Below are positions 51,456 through 61,518 of a stretch of DNA of 64,000 nucleotides, one piece after another. A model generated the notes under the pieces. The model was not told the DNA's origin and searched no databases. It saw nothing but the letters and a program-made list of their open reading frames with translations. The position numbers were made by a program, and so were the translations under genes. The stretch is from assembly GCF_000368925.1 (NCBI RefSeq), contig NZ_KB849756.1, positions 2,506,416-2,570,415 on the forward strand. The letters run 5' to 3'. Numbering within the stretch: the stretch's first letter is position 1; each line of letters starts with the position of its first letter. This stretch comes from Acinetobacter bereziniae LMG 1003 = CIP 70.12. GTDB lineage: Bacteria > Pseudomonadota > Gammaproteobacteria > Pseudomonadales > Moraxellaceae.

Positions 51456-52847
51456 TTAATCTCGGGTATCTTTTGGGATCTGAAAGAAAATTAAAGCAGT
51501 GATGATATTGATTGCACCTAAGCAGATCAGCGTATAGTGAAAAGCTTGAGTAATATGTGTCTCTGTAAAATATACAGTAAAAGTATTCAACAATGTGCCT
51601 GCTAAGGCAATACCAATACTCATTGAAAGCATCATAATCATCGACAAGAAACTGTTACCACTACTGGCGTCTTGTTGAGTTAAATCTTTCAGCGTCAACG
51701 TATTCATGGTCACAAACTGCAATGAATTGAGTACACCAAAAACAAAGAAGTGTAGTGTGCGCAGCCAAAGTGGCGTATCGACAGTATGTAAGGCAAAGCT
51801 GGCAATACATGCACCAATCAATAAGGTGTTGACCAATAAAAATGGACGATAGCCTGTGCGTTGTAAAATAGGGCGGATGATGGGTTTGGAAAATAATGAG
51901 CCCAATACAATTGGTGTCATCATAATCCCTGTCATCAAGGGTTCCATTTTAAAAGCCACTTGTAACATGAGTGGTAAAATAAAAGGCACCGCATTGCCAC
52001 CAAAACGGGCAAAGAAATTTCCCAATACACCGATGGTATAAATTTTATTTTTAAATAAACGGCTACGAAATAATGCATTCTGATGTGTATGTGCATGATA
52101 AGCGTAAATACATGCTGAAATGATGCCAATTAAAAGTAAGCCAATACTGAAGTTTCGAGAGATCTCTTTACTGGCAATATTTTCAATACCGAGTGCCATA
52201 CCCACCATTGCGATGGCTAAAAGAACAAAACCGCTGAAATCGAAAGATTTCACTGAAGCCTCTTTGACATTGGGCATGGCTTTAAAGGTGACAAATGTCC
52301 CTAAAATTCCGATCGGTAAATTGATCAAAAAAATCCAATGCCACGAGGCATATTCAACCAGCCACCCTCCTAAAACAGGACCCATCAATGGTCCGAGTAG
52401 CCCTGCCAAACTCATCAGACTCATTGCTGAAAGAAATTGTTCACGAGGAATAATTTTTAACATAGCTAAACGACCTACTGGAACCAGTAGTGCACCACCT
52501 ATGCCTTGAATGACTCGGAATGCGATCAGCAAATTGAAATTGTTGGATAGCGCACAACCCAAAGAGGCACTGGTAAAAATCACAATTGCGATAAAAAAAG
52601 TATTCCGTACTCCAAAGCGATCAGCCAACCAGCCACTCAAAGGAATACAGGCGGCAACAGCCAATACATAGCTGATGACAATACCATGCATTTTTAATGG
52701 ATTTTCTTGCAAACTTTCCGCCATTGCAGGCAAGGCAGTATTGATAATCGTGGTATCCAAGCCTTGCATGAAAAAGCCGATCGAAACTAAAAAAACCAAT
52801 AAATAAAATTTAGGCTGTAATTTGCTGTGCGATGGCGTTGCAGTCAT
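51456..52847 (-). CDS. DHA2-family MFS transporter
   Basis: A 463-residue drug:H+ antiporter-like protein with about 14 membrane segments. Motif A is GWLADRFGVRNTFFIAIV, motif C-like GLLGPLMGPVLGGWLVEYAS follows WRWIFLINLP-like HWIFLINLPIGILG, and the start GFFMQGLDTTIINTALPAMA is the typical D1 motif of the EmrB/QacA group. No EmrA-type adaptor gene is adjacent, so it may work as a single-component pump. ATG 52847 is chosen over TTG 52865; neither has a good ribosome-binding site. Confidence 0.88.
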   Translation of the reverse strand: MTATPSHSKLQPKFYLLVFLVSIGFFMQGLDTTIINTALPAMAESLQENPLKMHGIVISYVLAVAACIPLSGWLADRFGVRNTFFIAIVIFTSASLGCALSNNFNLLIAFRVIQGIGGALLVPVGRLAMLKIIPREQFLSAMSLMSLAGLLGPLMGPVLGGWLVEYASWHWIFLINLPIGILGTFVTFKAMPNVKEASVKSFDFSGFVLLAIAMVGMALGIENIASKEISRNFSIGLLLIGIISACIYAYHAHTHQNALFRSRLFKNKIYTIGVLGNFFARFGGNAVPFILPLMLQVAFKMEPLMTGIMMTPIVLGSLFSKPIIRPILQRTGYRPFLLVNTLLIGACIASFALHTVDTPLWLRTLHFFVFGVLNSLQFVTMNTLTLKDLTQQDASSGNSFLSMIMMLSMSIGIALAGTLLNTFTVYFTETHITQAFHYTLICLGAINIITALIFFQIPKDTRD

Positions 52848-53171
52848 AGAACTGAAATAAGTCAATTTTGTGAATAGTTTAAAACAATGCTCAGCTTAAA
52901 TCTGTATGAAATCGTTGTTGAACCAGCGAGATAAATGAGCTTTGGTACATGAGTCAAAAAATGAGGCATTGTACAGTTGATCTGAATGCACTGATTTCTG
53001 TGCAAAGTTAAAATGTGATCACTGAGTAAGCTTCCCCGCATTTAGAATGCTTTTGCCAAAGATACTGTGTCAAAGGTCAAGAAACTGCAATAAAAGTGTA
53101 ATGTGTTGGTCATGAAATTTACACCCCTAATCCTTATAGTGGTGAAAATTTAAACTACAACGGATTGGCGC
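52848..53171. other. 324-bp divergent promoter region
   Basis: It separates the MFS gene and the lipoprotein gene. It contains a Pho-box-like sequence at 53085–53102 (14 of 18 matches by eye to CTGTCATAAAACTGTCAT) and a TATAGT near 53136. No ORF. Confidence 0.35.
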
Positions 53172-54980
53172 ATGAACTTAAAGATTTCTGCATTGTGTTT
53201 AGCAATGCTTTCTGTGGGACTGGTGGCATGTAATGATGACAATGATCAATCAACACCACCAGTGGTTGAGGAAGCAACACCTGAAAGTATTAGCCTAAGT
53301 CTATTAGGTCGTTATGAGACAGGTGTTTTTGCTGAAAGCGCAGCAGAAATTCCTGCTTATGATGCAAGCACCAAACGAGTATTTGTAGTTAACGCCAAAA
53401 AAGGTTTGGTCGATGTACTTGATGTGTCTAAGCCAGATGCACCAGTTCATATTGGCGAGCTCTCTGCTCGTGAAGCCTTGGCAGAGTCAGAAGTAAATTC
53501 TGTGGCGATCAAAAATGGTATTGTTGCGCTTGCTGTTCAAGCCAAGCAAAAAACTGACAAAGGGTTGGTGGCGTTTTTTGATGCTAAGGATTTAAAACTC
53601 ATCAGTAAAGTTGAAGTGGGTGCTTTACCAGATATGCTGACTTTTACCCCAGATGGTAAAACAGTTTTGGTTGCCAATGAGGCTGAGCCTAATGATGATT
53701 ATAGTATTGATCCTGAAGGCTCAATCAGCATTATTGATATCACGAATATTCGTCAGCCAACCGCAACTGTTGCAGACTTCAAAGCATTTAATGATAAAAA
53801 AGCAGAGTTGATTAAATCAGGTGTACGAATTTTTGGTCCAAAAGCGACAGTCGCTCAAGACTTAGAACCTGAATACATTGCAGTTAGCCAAGATGGAAAA
53901 ACTGCTTGGGCAAGCTTACAAGAAAATAATGCCATTGCAAAAATTGATATTGTCGCAAAAAAAGTGACTGATATTTTACCATTGGGCTATAAAGATCATG
54001 GTCTGGCAAATAATGCTTTAGATGTCAGTGATAAAGATAAAAAAATTAATATTCAAGCTTGGCCAGGTTTGATGGGAATGTATCAACCTGATTCAATTGC
54101 CCACTATCAAGCCAATGGTACCAGTTACTTAGTGACCGCAAATGAAGGTGACTCACGTGAATGGTTAAATGACACAACTGCATATTATGCTGGAGACCAA
54201 AGTAAAGGTTTTGCTGAAGCAATTCGAATGAAGCATTTATTCAATGTCAAAGGTTTTAATAATAAAGGGGATTATCCTGCGCATTTGACTCATCTTGTTG
54301 CTGGGGTAAAAGGAGCCAAATTGGATGCCACAGTCTTTGCATATTGTGGAGCAACAGCAACTGGTCCAGGTTTATGCCGTGAGGACGACCAATTGGGGCG
54401 TTTAAATATTGCATGGAATATGGGGTATGAAACCAATACCGATGGTTCTCCAAAACTAGATGCCAACGGATTATTGACCTATAACAAACTGTATAGCTAT
54501 GGCGCACGCTCATTTAGTATCTGGGACACACAAGGTAAATTGGTTTGGGACTCAGGCAGTGAGTTTGAACGTAAAGTTGCTGAGTTATTTCCAAATTACT
54601 TTAACAGTGATCATGAAGCGGCTGCTTTTGATGACCGTAGTGATAATAAAGGACCTGAACCCGAAGGTTTGGCTTTAGGGACGATTGGTAAGAAAACCTT
54701 TGCCTTTATTGGCTTAGAGCGTCAAAGTGGGATTATGGTTTATGATATTAGTAATCCTCAAAAACCTGTTTTTGTGCAGTATTTTAACAACCGCACTTTT
54801 AAACAAGATCAAACTTATGTCAATTCCAAAGGTGAATCTATTTTAATTGAAAAGAGTGATCTAGGACCTGAAGGACTGACGTTTGTTTCTGCGAAAGATT
54901 CACCGAATGCTAAACCAATGTTGATTGTGGGTAACGAGGTGAGCGGTAGTACAGCAATTTATCAGATTAATTTAAAGTAG
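53172..54980 (+). CDS. Choice-of-anchor I family lipoprotein
   Basis: A 602-residue lipoprotein with signal peptide and lipobox (SVGLVAC, Cys at residue 20), followed by an acidic, low-complexity spacer. The body is a beta-propeller-like repeat protein: RVFVVNAKKGLVDVLDVS, DMLTFTPDGKTVLVANEAEP, EPEYIAVSQDGKTAWASLQE, YLVTANEGDSREW and a late PEGLALGTIGKKTFAFIGLE. This is the choice-of-anchor I / alkaline-phosphatase-like family. It should lie in the outer-membrane or periplasmic leaflet; function unknown, possibly phosphate-related. Confidence 0.85.
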   Translation: MNLKISALCLAMLSVGLVACNDDNDQSTPPVVEEATPESISLSLLGRYETGVFAESAAEIPAYDASTKRVFVVNAKKGLVDVLDVSKPDAPVHIGELSAREALAESEVNSVAIKNGIVALAVQAKQKTDKGLVAFFDAKDLKLISKVEVGALPDMLTFTPDGKTVLVANEAEPNDDYSIDPEGSISIIDITNIRQPTATVADFKAFNDKKAELIKSGVRIFGPKATVAQDLEPEYIAVSQDGKTAWASLQENNAIAKIDIVAKKVTDILPLGYKDHGLANNALDVSDKDKKINIQAWPGLMGMYQPDSIAHYQANGTSYLVTANEGDSREWLNDTTAYYAGDQSKGFAEAIRMKHLFNVKGFNNKGDYPAHLTHLVAGVKGAKLDATVFAYCGATATGPGLCREDDQLGRLNIAWNMGYETNTDGSPKLDANGLLTYNKLYSYGARSFSIWDTQGKLVWDSGSEFERKVAELFPNYFNSDHEAAAFDDRSDNKGPEPEGLALGTIGKKTFAFIGLERQSGIMVYDISNPQKPVFVQYFNNRTFKQDQTYVNSKGESILIEKSDLGPEGLTFVSAKDSPNAKPMLIVGNEVSGSTAIYQINLK

Positions 54981-55005
54981 AATTTTAAATTAATCCCTTC
55001 GTTTT

Positions 55006-55030
55006 AAAGAGTGCTTTGGCACTCTTTTTT
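55006..55030 (+). terminator. Intrinsic terminator
   Basis: AAAGAGTGC, loop TTTG, GCACTCTTTTTT, 26 bases after the lipoprotein gene. Confidence 0.9.
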
Positions 55031-55101
55031 ATTACATTTTCAACGCCCACTGCCCCAAACTTAATATGTATAAGGGAGAGTGGGAAGCATATATCTATAA
55101 A

Positions 55102-55773
55102 TTACTGATCTAAGCCTAACCATTGTCTTTGATGATAAGCACCATCCCAAAATAACCATTCTAACTCAGCACCTTTGGTATAGGCCTTATGCATTTTCTC
55201 AAGTGTTGCGGCATCACAATGTTCAGCAATACGGTCAATAGTTGCCAAAACATTTTTAACCGCTTCATTAAACTCTTCACCAGAATAAGTATCAATCCAT
55301 GCTTGATAAGGATTATTGGCGACAGATTTGTTGACAATATCTTTACCGACTTCAGCATAAATCCAGAAACAAGGCAGTAATGATGCCAATACAACAGGAT
55401 AGCTTTCTGACCACGCTGTCGCTGTTAAGAAAGAGGTATAGTGATGGCAAGCAAGCGTCAGTGGTGTGTTTTCAAAATCAGCTTTGCTAATGCCGAAGTT
55501 TTGCATAAATCCATCATGCAAACTGCGTTCAACCACAATGGCTTCTTTCGCGCCTTGTGTAAATTGAATAATATCGTCAGCATCAAAGGCTTTTGCACCA
55601 CAGATAGCCAATGCACGTCCATAAGCCACTAAATAATGGGCATCTTGGATCACATAATGACAAAAAACGTCTTTGCTTAATGTGCCTGTAGCAAGTTCTT
55701 GATTAAATGGTAAAGCTAATGTTTTGTTATATAAGGCAAGATTACGTTGCCAAAGCTGTTGAGAAAAACTCAT
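55102..55773 (-). CDS. tenA: Thiaminase II (TenA family)
   Basis: A 223-residue all-helical enzyme that hydrolyses aminopyrimidine breakdown products of thiamine for salvage. Family marks: FCHYVIQDAHYLVAYGRALA, LACHHYTSFL, LASLLPCFWIYAEVGKDI with the active-site Cys, and WIDTYSGEEFNEAVK. Length is normal. It is monocistronic; I see no obvious THI-box in the 230 bases upstream. Confidence 0.92.
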   Translation of the reverse strand: MSFSQQLWQRNLALYNKTLALPFNQELATGTLSKDVFCHYVIQDAHYLVAYGRALAICGAKAFDADDIIQFTQGAKEAIVVERSLHDGFMQNFGISKADFENTPLTLACHHYTSFLTATAWSESYPVVLASLLPCFWIYAEVGKDIVNKSVANNPYQAWIDTYSGEEFNEAVKNVLATIDRIAEHCDAATLEKMHKAYTKGAELEWLFWDGAYHQRQWLGLDQ

Positions 55774-56007
55774 GTTATTTTCCTATGCGATCATTCAAGC
55801 AATTAAAGTCATTTTGAACTGGCAAGACTATAGCAACTCTAGGTTGGTTTAGGTATTTGAATGCAGAAAATTCAACTGAGTTTGCATAAAAATATGACAA
55901 AGAACTTTTGGAGAAACCTAAAAAAGTCGTCATAATGTGCGCATTAAAAACCCAATTTTTATTTCAGTGTTCTGATTAAAAAACTATTCTCCGTAGGTCG
56001 TATTCTC

Positions 56008-57093
56008 ATGATGAAACATTTTGGTTTCTCAATTTTTTTTACGGTTGTGTGTTTGGCTATATCTGCATATTGGGGCTTTACCCATGGTCCCAATGCAGGT
56101 GTCCAAGCCATGCTGTCAGCACTGACGATTACAGCGATTTTGGCTGTGATGGAAGTGTCTTTGTCTTTTGACAATGCTGTGGTCAATGCCTCTGTATTAC
56201 GCAATTGGGATCATTTTTGGAAAATGATCTTTTTAACAGTTGGGATCTTGATTGCCGTATTTGGTATGCGATTGGTTTTCCCTGTTGTGATCGTTGCAGT
56301 GACCGCAGATATGGGCATGGTTGAAGTTGTGAAAATGGCTTTAAATGATCCAATCCAATATTCAGCAAAATTATTAGCGCATCATGCAGAAATTGCTGCT
56401 TTTGGTGGAGCATTCTTATTGTTGGTTTTCTTAAACTTCTTCTTGGATGAAGGTAAAGACACGCACTGGTTTAAGTGGGTTGAAAAGCGTTTAGCAAATT
56501 TAGCCAATGTGCCTGCGATGTCGGTTTTCCTCGCACTCATTGCTTTGTTGGTGATGGCAGCCAATGTTGAAGAGGCAAAACGTCTTGTAGTGACCATGGC
56601 AGGTATTTGGGGCATTGTCATTTATATTGGTGTACAAGTGCTGAGTCATTTATTGGGTGGTGAGCCTGAAGTTGATGAAGAGGGCAATGCCGTAGGTCAC
56701 GATGCCAATGGTGCTCCAACAGGTGTCATCAAAGCAGGTATCGGCGGTTTTATTTATTTAGAAGTCCTTGATGCCTCTTTCAGTTTTGATGGTGTGATTG
56801 GTGCTTTTGCAATTACCTCTGATGTGGTCATCATCATGTTGGGCTTGGCCATCGGTGCAATGTTCGTTCGATCAATGACGATTTATCTTGTCGATAAAGG
56901 TACACTTGATGCTTATGTCTACCTTGAGCATGGCGCACATTATGCGATTGGTGCTTTAGCTTTTATTATGATTGCAAGCGGTACTGGACTCCATGTACCT
57001 GAAGTGGTGACAGGATTGATCGGTGTTGCCTTTATTGTCTGGGCTGTGATCGCATCAATCCAATATAACAAGCGAATTGAACAACAAGATTAA
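56008..57093 (+). CDS. DUF475 (TerC-related) integral membrane protein
   Basis: A 361-residue protein with about nine membrane segments. MEVSLSFDNAVVNASVLRNW and YLEVLDASFSFDGVIGAFAI are the paired acidic motifs (S/F-DN/DG) of the TerC/DUF475 family, whose members are linked to metal-ion export or tellurite resistance. A hydrophilic loop (GGEPEVDEEGNAVGHDANGA) lies in the middle. Substrate unknown; metal binding by the membrane Asp residues is an inference. Terminator follows. Confidence 0.82.
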   Translation: MMKHFGFSIFFTVVCLAISAYWGFTHGPNAGVQAMLSALTITAILAVMEVSLSFDNAVVNASVLRNWDHFWKMIFLTVGILIAVFGMRLVFPVVIVAVTADMGMVEVVKMALNDPIQYSAKLLAHHAEIAAFGGAFLLLVFLNFFLDEGKDTHWFKWVEKRLANLANVPAMSVFLALIALLVMAANVEEAKRLVVTMAGIWGIVIYIGVQVLSHLLGGEPEVDEEGNAVGHDANGAPTGVIKAGIGGFIYLEVLDASFSFDGVIGAFAITSDVVIIMLGLAIGAMFVRSMTIYLVDKGTLDAYVYLEHGAHYAIGALAFIMIASGTGLHVPEVVTGLIGVAFIVWAVIASIQYNKRIEQQD

Positions 57094-57122
57094 TCCTTTT
57101 TTAATAAAAGAGATTACAATGG

Positions 57123-57150
57123 GAGAGCACTTTGAAAGTGCTCTTTTTTA
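57123..57150 (+). terminator. Intrinsic terminator
   Basis: AGAGCACTT, loop TGA, AAGTGCTCT then TTTTTT. Confidence 0.9.
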
Positions 57151-57232
57151 TGCGCAATGTTTCCACAAAGTTGCCACAATATGCGATGATGTGTTTGAAA
57201 ATTAGCTCGCCAGTTTTGATAAGCCAGTAGAT

Positions 57233-58597
57233 ATGATGAATCCTTTAGAACGCCGCTCGACCTTTGCATTAAGTAGTATTTTTGCTTTACGCATGTTGGG
57301 GCTGTTCATGATTATCCCTGTGTTTTCCGTGGTGGGGCAGTCTTATCAATATGCGACACCAGCCTTGATTGGTTTAGCAGTAGGTGTCTATGGTTTAAGT
57401 CAGGCAATTCTGCAAATTCCTTTCAGTTTATGGGCAGACCGTTTTAGTCGAAAACCGTTGATTGTATTTGGGTTACTGTTATTTGCTTTAGGTGGCACAA
57501 TTGCAGCCATGTCTGAAAGCATTTATGGTGTGATTCTTGGACGGGCGATTGCAGGGGCTGGCGCTGTATCAGCGGTTGTCATGGCATTGCTTGCAGATGT
57601 GACTCGCGAAGAAAATCGCACCAAAGCCATGGCTGTGATGGGTATGAGTATCGGCTTATCTTTTGTAGTTGCGTTTAGCCTTGGACCTTGGCTAACCAGT
57701 TTAGTCGGTATTTCAGGACTTTTTTGGGTCACGACCGTGATGGGGTTGTTGGCAATTTCAATGTTGTTTTTGGTGCCAAAAACTACTCGTCATCATAAGA
57801 ACTTTAAACAAGGCTATCTCAATCAGCTCAAACAAGTGTTAAAAATGGGTGATCTGAATCGTTTGCATGTTTCAGTCTTCGCATTGCATTTATTGCTCAC
57901 TGCTATGTTTATTTATGTGCCTTCACAGTTGATTAACTTTGCAGGTATTCCTTTAGCCAAACATGGCATTGTGTATTTACCACTGTTGGTGATTAGCTTA
58001 TTTTTTGCTTTTCCAAGCATTATTCTTGCTGAAAAATATCGCAAGATGCGCAGTATTTTTCTCACAGCGATTGCAGGCATTATTGCTGGTCTGGTTATTC
58101 TTATATTTGGTTATGAATCCAAATATATTTTATTGCTCGGTCTGGGCTTATTCTTTATTGCTTTTAATGTGATGGAAGCTTTATTACCTTCATGGTTGTC
58201 CAAAGCTGCACCGATTCAGTCCAAAGCAACAGCAATGGGTGTCAACGCAAGTGCTCAATTTTTAGGTGCTTTTTTTGGTGGTACACTCGGTGGGCAATTA
58301 ATTTTGCTCAATAATACAACAATGGGTTGGAGTGTTTTAGCAGCTATTGCTATACTTTGGTTGCTCATTAGCTTTGGGCTGGCTCAACCACGATATTTGA
58401 CATCAATCGTTTTGCGATTACCTGAGGATAAACAAACCGATAATTGGACTTCTCAGTTATTGTCAATTCGTGGTATTGAAGAGGTCGTGGTAATGTCTGA
58501 CCAGCAAGTGGCGTATATAAAGGTTGATAAACAGCAGATTGATGATGCTGCGCGACAACATTTAACGCAGTTGTTTGGGAAAGAGGTAGCCATTTAA
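57233..58597 (+). CDS. MFS transporter, YajR-like
   Basis: A 454-residue protein with 12 membrane segments and motif A in LWADRFSRKPLIVFG. SIFALRMLGLFMIIPVFSVV at the start and a short soluble C-terminal domain (LLSIRGIEEVVVMSDQQVAY then IKVDKQQIDD) match YajR, whose terminal domain is ferredoxin-like. Substrate is not established. ATG 57233 and 57236 are both possible. It is followed by ssb 51 bases downstream. Confidence 0.87.
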   Translation: MMNPLERRSTFALSSIFALRMLGLFMIIPVFSVVGQSYQYATPALIGLAVGVYGLSQAILQIPFSLWADRFSRKPLIVFGLLLFALGGTIAAMSESIYGVILGRAIAGAGAVSAVVMALLADVTREENRTKAMAVMGMSIGLSFVVAFSLGPWLTSLVGISGLFWVTTVMGLLAISMLFLVPKTTRHHKNFKQGYLNQLKQVLKMGDLNRLHVSVFALHLLLTAMFIYVPSQLINFAGIPLAKHGIVYLPLLVISLFFAFPSIILAEKYRKMRSIFLTAIAGIIAGLVILIFGYESKYILLLGLGLFFIAFNVMEALLPSWLSKAAPIQSKATAMGVNASAQFLGAFFGGTLGGQLILLNNTTMGWSVLAAIAILWLLISFGLAQPRYLTSIVLRLPEDKQTDNWTSQLLSIRGIEEVVVMSDQQVAYIKVDKQQIDDAARQHLTQLFGKEVAI

Positions 58598-58648
58598 ACA
58601 TAACTCTTATAAAGTAAAACATAGAATCGAATAGGAAGATAACATCTA

Positions 58649-59233
58649 ATGCGTGGTGTAAATAAAGTTATTTTAGTTGGTACTTTGGGTCGTGATCCTG
58701 AGACGAAAACATTCCCAAATGGGGGGTCTCTCACTCAATTTTCAATAGCGACCAGTGAATCTTGGACAGATAAAAATTCCGGAGAAAGAAAAGAACAAAC
58801 GGAATGGCATCGTATTGTATTGCATAACCGCCTAGGTGAAATTGCACAGCAATATTTACGTAAAGGCTCGAAAGTTTATATTGAGGGTTCTTTACGTACA
58901 CGTCAGTGGACAGATCAAAATGGTCAAGAACGCTACACAACGGAAATCCGTGGTGAGCAAATGCAGATGTTGGATAACAACCGTCAACAAGGTGAAGCAG
59001 GTGAAAACGGGGGCTATAACCAACCACGTTTCAATAACAATCAACAAGGTGGTTTTAATAACAACCAAGGTGGTGGTTATAATCAAGGCAACCAAGGTGG
59101 CTATGGTAATGCAGCTCCACAAGGTGGTTATGGCAATGGTGGAAACAATGTTAATCAGGGTTTCCAGTCGCCTAAACCGCAACAAGCGCCGGCAACTGCT
59201 CCAGCAGATTTAGATGATGATCTGCCGTTCTAA
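58649..59233 (+). CDS. ssb: Single-stranded DNA-binding protein
   Basis: A 194-residue SSB. The OB-fold covers about 1–110 (RGVNKVILVGTLGRDPETKT, WHRIVLHNRLGEIAQQYLRK, GSKVYIEGSLRTRQW). A Gly/Asn/Gln-rich linker with repeats of NNQQGG and GGYGN-type units follows, then the partner-binding tip DDDLPF. GGAAG upstream is the ribosome-binding site. The repeat-rich linker DNA produces long open frames on other strands that are not genes. Confidence 0.97.
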   Translation: MRGVNKVILVGTLGRDPETKTFPNGGSLTQFSIATSESWTDKNSGERKEQTEWHRIVLHNRLGEIAQQYLRKGSKVYIEGSLRTRQWTDQNGQERYTTEIRGEQMQMLDNNRQQGEAGENGGYNQPRFNNNQQGGFNNNQGGGYNQGNQGGYGNAAPQGGYGNGGNNVNQGFQSPKPQQAPATAPADLDDDLPF

Positions 59234-59307
59234 CTTGTACAATATTTAATTATTTATTTGAAGTTGATTTAATTTAAATTTTTTTAAACTCAAATACTTA
59301 ATTCAAT

Positions 59308-59348
59308 AAATAGCCTCTGTTATTTTGTAAATAAGAGAGGCTATTTTT
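59308..59348 (+). terminator. Intrinsic terminator after ssb
   Basis: AATAGCCTCT pairs with AGAGGCTATT across an 18-base A+T-rich loop, then TTT. Confidence 0.75.
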
Positions 59349-59381
59349 ATTTCATGCAGAGAGTAAGCTATCGTTTTTCAC

Positions 59382-60287
59382 TTAGCTTCGGTTGAGCATG
59401 CGAGGGAGTCTAAAATTTGGCAATTTAATAAAGAAAATTGCATTACCAGATAAAATTAAAATTACCCCGATCACAGCATTGATATGCCATTGATACCCTT
59501 CCCAAAAGGTCGAAATCACCAAAGCGACCAATGGAAATAACAAGGTACTATACGCCGCTTTAGCTGCACCAATCCGCCCAACTAAATAGAAATAAGCAGT
59601 AAAGCCAATCACTGAGCCAAAAATAGCCAAATATAGTAAAGCACTCACTGCACTGAATTGCATATTTGGGAAAAACTCATCCTGCTTGATCACCGCGATC
59701 AGTGCCATTAAGATTGAACCGTACAACATGCCATAAGCATTGGTGGTAAAAATATCCAACCCCTTTTTTTGATGGCGTGCACTGATCATATTCCCCAGAG
59801 AAAAGCCGTAGGTTCCCAATATACACAGACCTATTCCTATCAGCGTATATTGATTTAAACTATTTCCCACGACATCATGCCAAAACAAGGCAATAATACC
59901 TAAACCACCGAGCAAAGCCGCAGGATAAAAATATGTAGAAACCTGTTGTTTAAAGAAAATCTTGGCATTCAGAGTGTTAAAGATCACTGCCATCGAAAAA
60001 ATGACAGCTTCCAAACCACTACTGATATATTGAACTGCATAATAAAAGCAAACAAAGTTAAAACCAAAAATACAACAAGCTTGCAGCATACAAAATAAAT
60101 GGTCGTTTAAAGCTAACTTTTGCTTTTTTCGGCACAACATAATCAATGCAAATAAGAACATTGCTGAAATAAAGAAGCGCCAAAACACCGCCACATTGAC
60201 CGATATGCCACTTTGTTGTTGCAGAGTAATTGCAATCCAAGTCGTTCCCCAAATCACCACGACCAATACATATAGGAGTGCATTCAT
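59382..60287 (-). CDS. EamA/DMT-family transporter
   Basis: A 301-residue inner-membrane exporter with ten predicted membrane segments in two EamA repeats (VVVIWGTTWIAITLQQQSGI at the start of the first, LGTYGFSLGNMISARHQKKG at the junction). The family exports amino acids or metabolites. It is divergent from an AraC-type regulator gene with a 182-base shared control region, so that regulator probably controls it. Confidence 0.87.
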   Translation of the reverse strand: MNALLYVLVVVIWGTTWIAITLQQQSGISVNVAVFWRFFISAMFLFALIMLCRKKQKLALNDHLFCMLQACCIFGFNFVCFYYAVQYISSGLEAVIFSMAVIFNTLNAKIFFKQQVSTYFYPAALLGGLGIIALFWHDVVGNSLNQYTLIGIGLCILGTYGFSLGNMISARHQKKGLDIFTTNAYGMLYGSILMALIAVIKQDEFFPNMQFSAVSALLYLAIFGSVIGFTAYFYLVGRIGAAKAAYSTLLFPLVALVISTFWEGYQWHINAVIGVILILSGNAIFFIKLPNFRLPRMLNRS

Positions 60288-60469
60288 ATTCTTTCAACCA
60301 AACTAAACGATCAGCACTATTGTGATTGATTTAAGCCACCTATTTCTTGCACCTGCTTGCGGTGCCTATCATAAGCTTGTGGTTTTTTTCTACTCACATT
60401 TTTATATCAATGATAAAATAAATTTATAGTCTTACACTCAATATTCAAATTTGGTACTGCGTATACAAG

Positions 60470-61345
60470 ATGAAATATCAGATTTTCGATCAATTGCAAC
60501 AGCACAAAGCTCAACTGCTGGATTCGGTCGAGTTGGGTTCTGGTATGCAATTAGCCATGTGGCAAAATAACCAAGATCGTGTAAATGTATGCAGTAACCA
60601 CCATACCCTGAGTATGTATGTTCAAGGTGGTTATCACAGTTATCAAAAGACAGCACAGGGTTGGCACAATGGCGGTGGACCAGATCATATGTGCTTAATG
60701 CCTCAAGATTTTGAGTCAACTTGGGATCTACGAGATCCGCTCACTTTTGCGCATCTTTACTATACCAAGCAACACTTACAACGTGTAGCAGAACAGGTGT
60801 GGGATCGTGAGCCGAGTCAAATTATATTAGATCCGCAAATTTTTGTTGCTGATCCACAGATCGCAATGATTTATCGTCATTTTTTATTAAATACGACTTG
60901 GCAGCACAGTGAAAATCACTTGCAAATGAGTACAGCCACGACACTGTTGCTCAATCATCTGATTAAAAATTATAGTGCTGCTCAGTGGCAGGCGCCAGAG
61001 ATCAAAGGGGGCTTGTCGCCTTATACACTCAAACACGTATTGGAATGGATTGATCAGCATATTCAGCAAAGCTTGACCCTATCTGATTTGGCTCAACAAG
61101 CTCAACTGAGCGAATATCATTTTGCACATATGTTTAAGCAATCCATGCAGATCCCACCACATCAATATGTGATGCAACGTCGTCTGGAATTGGCTCATCA
61201 AGCTTTACAACAAACCAAAGCGAGTATGATGGACATTTCAGAACAATACGGATTCAGCTCAAGTAGTCATTTTAGCAATCGTTTTAAAAAGCAATTTGGG
61301 TATTCTCCATCTCAAATGAGAAAAGCTGAAAAAAGTCGTTATTAA
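60470..61345 (+). CDS. AraC-family transcriptional regulator
   Basis: A 291-residue regulator. The N-terminal cupin-like sensor includes HTLSMYVQGGYHSYQK and HMCLMPQDFESTWDL. The C-terminal pair of helix-turn-helix units begins LEWIDQHIQQSLTLSDLAQQ and includes SEYHFAHMFKQSMQIPPHQY and the second motif DISEQYGFSSSSHFSNRFKK QFGYSPSQMRK. Likely partner is the divergent DMT exporter; the effector is unknown. Confidence 0.88.
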   Translation: MKYQIFDQLQQHKAQLLDSVELGSGMQLAMWQNNQDRVNVCSNHHTLSMYVQGGYHSYQKTAQGWHNGGGPDHMCLMPQDFESTWDLRDPLTFAHLYYTKQHLQRVAEQVWDREPSQIILDPQIFVADPQIAMIYRHFLLNTTWQHSENHLQMSTATTLLLNHLIKNYSAAQWQAPEIKGGLSPYTLKHVLEWIDQHIQQSLTLSDLAQQAQLSEYHFAHMFKQSMQIPPHQYVMQRRLELAHQALQQTKASMMDISEQYGFSSSSHFSNRFKKQFGYSPSQMRKAEKSRY

Positions 61346-61444
61346 TATGATCGAGGCTTTGAAATAGAAGCTTTGGGTAATTTACTTATTTTGTAGTTCT
61401 CAATCATCACGGGTTTTCTATTCTGAGGCGTTACGGATGTCATA

Positions 61445-61470
61445 AACAAGGTCGAATGATCAACCTTGTT
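61445..61470. terminator. Hairpin downstream of the AraC gene
   Basis: AACAAGGT, loop CGAATGATCA, ACCTTGTT. It has no long T-run, so it may be a weak terminator between the convergent genes. Confidence 0.4.
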
Positions 61471-61518
61471 GTATTATGGGATGACACTAAAACTAAAAGG
61501 CAGTATTTTGAAAGCGGC

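Noticed and set aside
58836..59213. Long frames on other strands inside ssb
   Set aside because: They arise from the repetitive Gly/Asn/Gln linker codons of ssb, which keep all frames open.
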